Shown here piece by piece: positions 8,940 through 11,518 of a stretch of DNA of 11,518 nt. Below the pieces are notes generated by a model. That model ran no database searches, was not told where the DNA came from, and saw only the letters and a list, made by a program, of their open reading frames with translations. This DNA comes from Chamaesiphon sp. (GTDB lineage Bacteria; Cyanobacteriota; Cyanobacteriia; Cyanobacteriales; Chamaesiphonaceae), in contig JAGVCD010000028.1 of assembly GCA_020059425.1 (NCBI GenBank), positions 1 to 11,518 of the forward strand. The letters are read 5' to 3'. The first letter of the stretch is position 1; every line of letters starts with the position of its first letter. Position numbers and translations under genes: made by a program.

Positions 8940-9006
8940 ATAATCGAGTATTCAATAGCCTATTAACTCTCATTAATTTCTCGTTGAAATATTAGTGTAA
9001 CATCCC
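8940..9006 (-). other. 67-nt intergenic spacer between first and second kinase genes
   Basis: The spacer is AT-rich. I see no terminator-like GC hairpin with a T-run, no convincing -35/-10 pair and no Shine-Dalgarno sequence near ATG 8939 (the bases just upstream read ACTCGATTAT). Read-through transcription from the upstream kinase is therefore plausible, and translation may start without a strong Shine-Dalgarno site, as is common in cyanobacteria. Confidence 0.5.
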
Positions 9007-11518
9007 CTATCGACTGTTTTTAGCAACTTGTAAATACTGCTGAATAGTACGATTCAGTTCTTGCAATTTAACGGGTTTAGTCAAATATTCATCAGCGCCC
9101 ACAGCTAGACAGCGCTCCCGATCACCAGCCATCGCCAAGGCTGTTAGGGCAATAATCGGAATTTTGTCAAATTCTGGCTGGTTACGAATATGCGCAATGG
9201 CAGCTAGTCCGTCCATTTTTGGCATTTGGATATCCATCAAAATCAGATCGGGCAGTACTGGTTGAACTTGATCGGGGGCGACACCTTCCAGAATAGCCAG
9301 CGCTTCTAGTCCATTTTCAGCCACTATTATTTGGTAGCCTTTGGCAATCAAATAGTTAGAAAAGGTACTAATATTATCGGGGTTATCTTCTGCTAATAAA
9401 ATCAAGGATGATGTTCCCAAGGATTCTTGGGCTGGTGACGATAAAGGAAGAGAAATCAAACTATCGATCGACTGGATAATAGGCCGCTCACTAAGAGAAC
9501 AACAAATATGGGGTAAGCACACCACAAAACAACTACCTTGGCCAACTTCACTCTCCAAACCGATAGTGCCGCCATGTAGTTCCACAATTTGCTTCACCAA
9601 GGTCAGTCCTAGACCAGTACCTTCATACTGACGATTCAGACTACTATCTAGTTGGATAAAAGGTTGAAAAAGTTTATGATGATCAGCGCTAGCAATCCCT
9701 ATCCCCGTATCGATTACGGCTAATTCCAGAGCATCCCCGTCTACCTCATTTTTTAGTTGGGTCACCCGCAAAGTAACCCGACCACCAACGGGGGTAAACT
9801 TGACTGCGTTATTTAATAAATTAATCAACACCTGACGCATCCGCCGTTCATCAACAGCCAGCTGCACAAATCCAGGGGGTAACTGGACTTCTAGTTGGAT
9901 CTGTTTATCGTGAGCTGGTTGCTTGACAAAAACTAAGCTGGATTGGCACAATGCCGCCAGATTGACATCACTGATATTGAGTTCTAGTTTGCCAGCGGAT
10001 ATTTTAGAAACATCCAAAATATCATTAATTAGGGATAATAAATGCTCGCCACTACGTTCGATCGTCGTGACATGTTTCAGTTGGCGTTCGTTGAGAGATC
10101 CAAAGACTTGCTCTTGCAGAATCTCCGACATGCCTAAAATGGCATTCATTGGGGTACGGAGTTCATGACTCATGTTTGCCAAGAATTCGTCTTTGAGACG
10201 GGTGGCTCGCTCCAGTTCAATATTATTCGATTTCAACCTGTCGTTGGCCTGGTGCAGCTCGATCTCAGCTTGTTTGCGACTGGTAATATTGCGCACTTGT
10301 ACAAAGTTATATTCTTCACCCTCAAACTCAATATAATTTAGGCTTAGTTCGACGGGATAAGGTTGACCATCTTTGCCAAAATGCTCGCTTTCGATCGATA
10401 AGGTGCCAACTACTTTGAGATGTTGCCAGTGATTAGGCCAAGATAGCGCTGAGATCAACTTAGAATCATCAATATCCCAGACATGCAGAGTGCAGAATTC
10501 GGCTAAAGAATAGCCCAACATCTGACACATTGATTTGTTACCGTACTCAAAAAGTCCATTTGGTAGAATCCAAGCAATGCCATCAGCAGAATTGTCTACT
10601 GCAAATTGGGTAAACTTGAGTTCTCGTTCAGCTTGCTTTCGATCGGTAATATCTAAAGCAATTCCTACAGTGCCGGTGATTTCCCCATGGATATTTCTCA
10701 TCGGCGTTTTAATTGTCTCGAGCCAGCGTTCCTCCGCCGCAGAGTCCTGAGCATTTGATATTTTTTCTTCTACAACTTGGCGCTGGCCAGAGTTAATTAC
10801 GAATAAATCATCGTCTATAAATTTCTGAGCTACATCAGCTGGCCATAAATCCAGGTCATGCTTACCAACTAGCTCACTAGCTGCATATCCGACTTGCTCC
10901 GCACAAGATTGATTTACTGAGATGAATCGGCCACTTCGATCTTTCAGCCAAGCCATATGAGGAATGTTATTGAGGAGTGCTTCCAAATAATTTTGCTGAA
11001 GTTGGGCATTAGTAGCGGCTACTTGAGCTTTCCGATAAAGCTGAGCATTCTCTAAAGCACTCGCAGCTTGGGTACAAAGAAAAGATATTACTGTTTCATG
11101 GTTTTCAGTAAAAACATTAGCAGCATGAAGATGTTCTAGATAGATCACCCCCAGAACTCGCCCTTGCTGCAAAATTGGCAATCCTAAGATGCTCTGGGGC
11201 TGATATTTACTTAAGTATCGATCGGTAATTTTTAACGATTCGCTAACAGCTCTAGAAATGCTCTGCTGATGATTTTTAACCCAACAAACTAAGTTTTCAG
11301 GGTACTCAATATTATTCTCAGACTCTGAGGGAGATACCGCAGCCGGAATCGGAACTAGAGCAGCCGAGTTAGTTACGGTATTCACGGTTGTCGTGCTACT
11401 TAGTGCTCGTACCTGCCAAATACCATCATCATTGGGCAAGACCAGCAAACAGGTCTCAGCACCAGAATTTTTCAAAATAATTCGGCAGAGTTTTTGAATT
11501 AGTTCTTCCAAATCAATA
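9007..11518 (-). CDS. Hybrid sensor histidine kinase, C-terminal part (GAF-PAS-PAS-HisKA-HATPase-REC), start outside window
   Basis: The frame is open from the right edge (first full codon 11517) to TAG 9007, about 836 codons. The first visible residues (IDLEELIQKL) match the middle of the GAF-leading segment of the complete paralogue, so the true start lies upstream. A TTG at 11511 falls inside this homologous run and is not a credible start. Visible parts: GAF about 11518-11010; first PAS about 10990-10640 (NNIPHMAWLKDRSG to DITDRKQ); a second PAS about 10630-10270 (FAVDNSADGIAWILPNG to NITSRKQ), absent from the next gene; HisKA with His at 10165-10167 (SHELRTP); HATPase with NLLNNAVKF, DTGIGI and GTGLGL; receiver with phospho-acceptor Asp at 9232-9234 (LMDIQMPKMDG) and YLTKPVK. 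These are the residues an active hybrid histidine kinase needs. By homology the missing part probably carries the Ser/Thr kinase and ATPase modules, but that cannot be seen. The following gene starts 67 nt downstream. Confidence 0.93.
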   Translation of the reverse strand, partial: IDLEELIQKLCRIILKNSGAETCLLVLPNDDGIWQVRALSSTTTVNTVTNSAALVPIPAAVSPSESENNIEYPENLVCWVKNHQQSISRAVSESLKITDRYLSKYQPQSILGLPILQQGRVLGVIYLEHLHAANVFTENHETVISFLCTQAASALENAQLYRKAQVAATNAQLQQNYLEALLNNIPHMAWLKDRSGRFISVNQSCAEQVGYAASELVGKHDLDLWPADVAQKFIDDDLFVINSGQRQVVEEKISNAQDSAAEERWLETIKTPMRNIHGEITGTVGIALDITDRKQAERELKFTQFAVDNSADGIAWILPNGLFEYGNKSMCQMLGYSLAEFCTLHVWDIDDSKLISALSWPNHWQHLKVVGTLSIESEHFGKDGQPYPVELSLNYIEFEGEEYNFVQVRNITSRKQAEIELHQANDRLKSNNIELERATRLKDEFLANMSHELRTPMNAILGMSEILQEQVFGSLNERQLKHVTTIERSGEHLLSLINDILDVSKISAGKLELNISDVNLAALCQSSLVFVKQPAHDKQIQLEVQLPPGFVQLAVDERRMRQVLINLLNNAVKFTPVGGRVTLRVTQLKNEVDGDALELAVIDTGIGIASADHHKLFQPFIQLDSSLNRQYEGTGLGLTLVKQIVELHGGTIGLESEVGQGSCFVVCLPHICCSLSERPIIQSIDSLISLPLSSPAQESLGTSSLILLAEDNPDNISTFSNYLIAKGYQIIVAENGLEALAILEGVAPDQVQPVLPDLILMDIQMPKMDGLAAIAHIRNQPEFDKIPIIALTALAMAGDRERCLAVGADEYLTKPVKLQELNRTIQQYLQVAKNSR
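9998..10029 (-). repeat. 32-nt stretch identical between tandem paralogues (copy in upstream kinase)
   Basis: This is the partner of 3718-3749, in the matching HisKA position of the partial kinase at the right edge. Third-codon positions are also identical, which protein constraint alone does not require. Confidence 0.75.

Noticed and set aside
8940..9006. Promoter or terminator in the spacer
   Set aside because: Small AT palindromes (ATTAAT, AATATT) occur, but there is no GC-rich stem with a T-run and no well-spaced -35/-10 pair.
11509..11511. TTG as the start of the right-edge gene
   Set aside because: The frame stays open upstream to the window edge, and the residues there (IDLEEL) match the paralogue's internal sequence, so this is an internal leucine codon.

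Overview
The window looks like cyanobacterial chromosome. The base composition is moderately AT-rich, the palindrome CGATCG occurs far more often than chance (about 25-30 sites by eye, two of them complete HIP1 octamers GCGATCGC), and every gene belongs to a giant hybrid kinase type typical of filamentous cyanobacteria (Ser/Thr kinase, AAA/STAND ATPase, helical repeats, GAF, PAS, histidine kinase, receiver). The species cannot be told from the sequence.

Layout: almost all of it is coding, all on the minus strand, so transcription runs right to left. From 11518 to 9007 is the C-terminal part of a first hybrid kinase (GAF-PAS-PAS-HisKA-HATPase-REC); its true start lies beyond the right edge. 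After a 67-nt spacer comes a complete 2066-residue kinase (8939 to 2739). After a 56-nt spacer comes a third paralogue (2682 to 1), open for 894 codons and running off the left edge. No tRNA, rRNA, CRISPR array, transposase or convincing terminator is visible, and I see no supportable plus-strand gene. The spacers hold no obvious hairpin or promoter, so one operon is plausible.

How the genes work together: the three are tandem paralogues, probably cytosolic, with no transmembrane segment or signal peptide seen. Each complete copy would combine a Hanks-type Ser/Thr kinase with a two-component phosphorelay ending in a receiver domain with no DNA-binding output, so the signal presumably passes to partners encoded elsewhere. 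The copies have diverged in architecture. The first has an extra PAS domain. The second carries a small repeat-like insertion coding for RVASPREN-RVASP just before its Walker A motif. The third lacks the whole AAA/STAND ATPase module (about 448 residues) through a frame-preserving deletion that joins its kinase directly to the helical-repeat region. That ATPase-less paralogue next to an intact one is the most unusual feature of the window. The rest is a known protein architecture.
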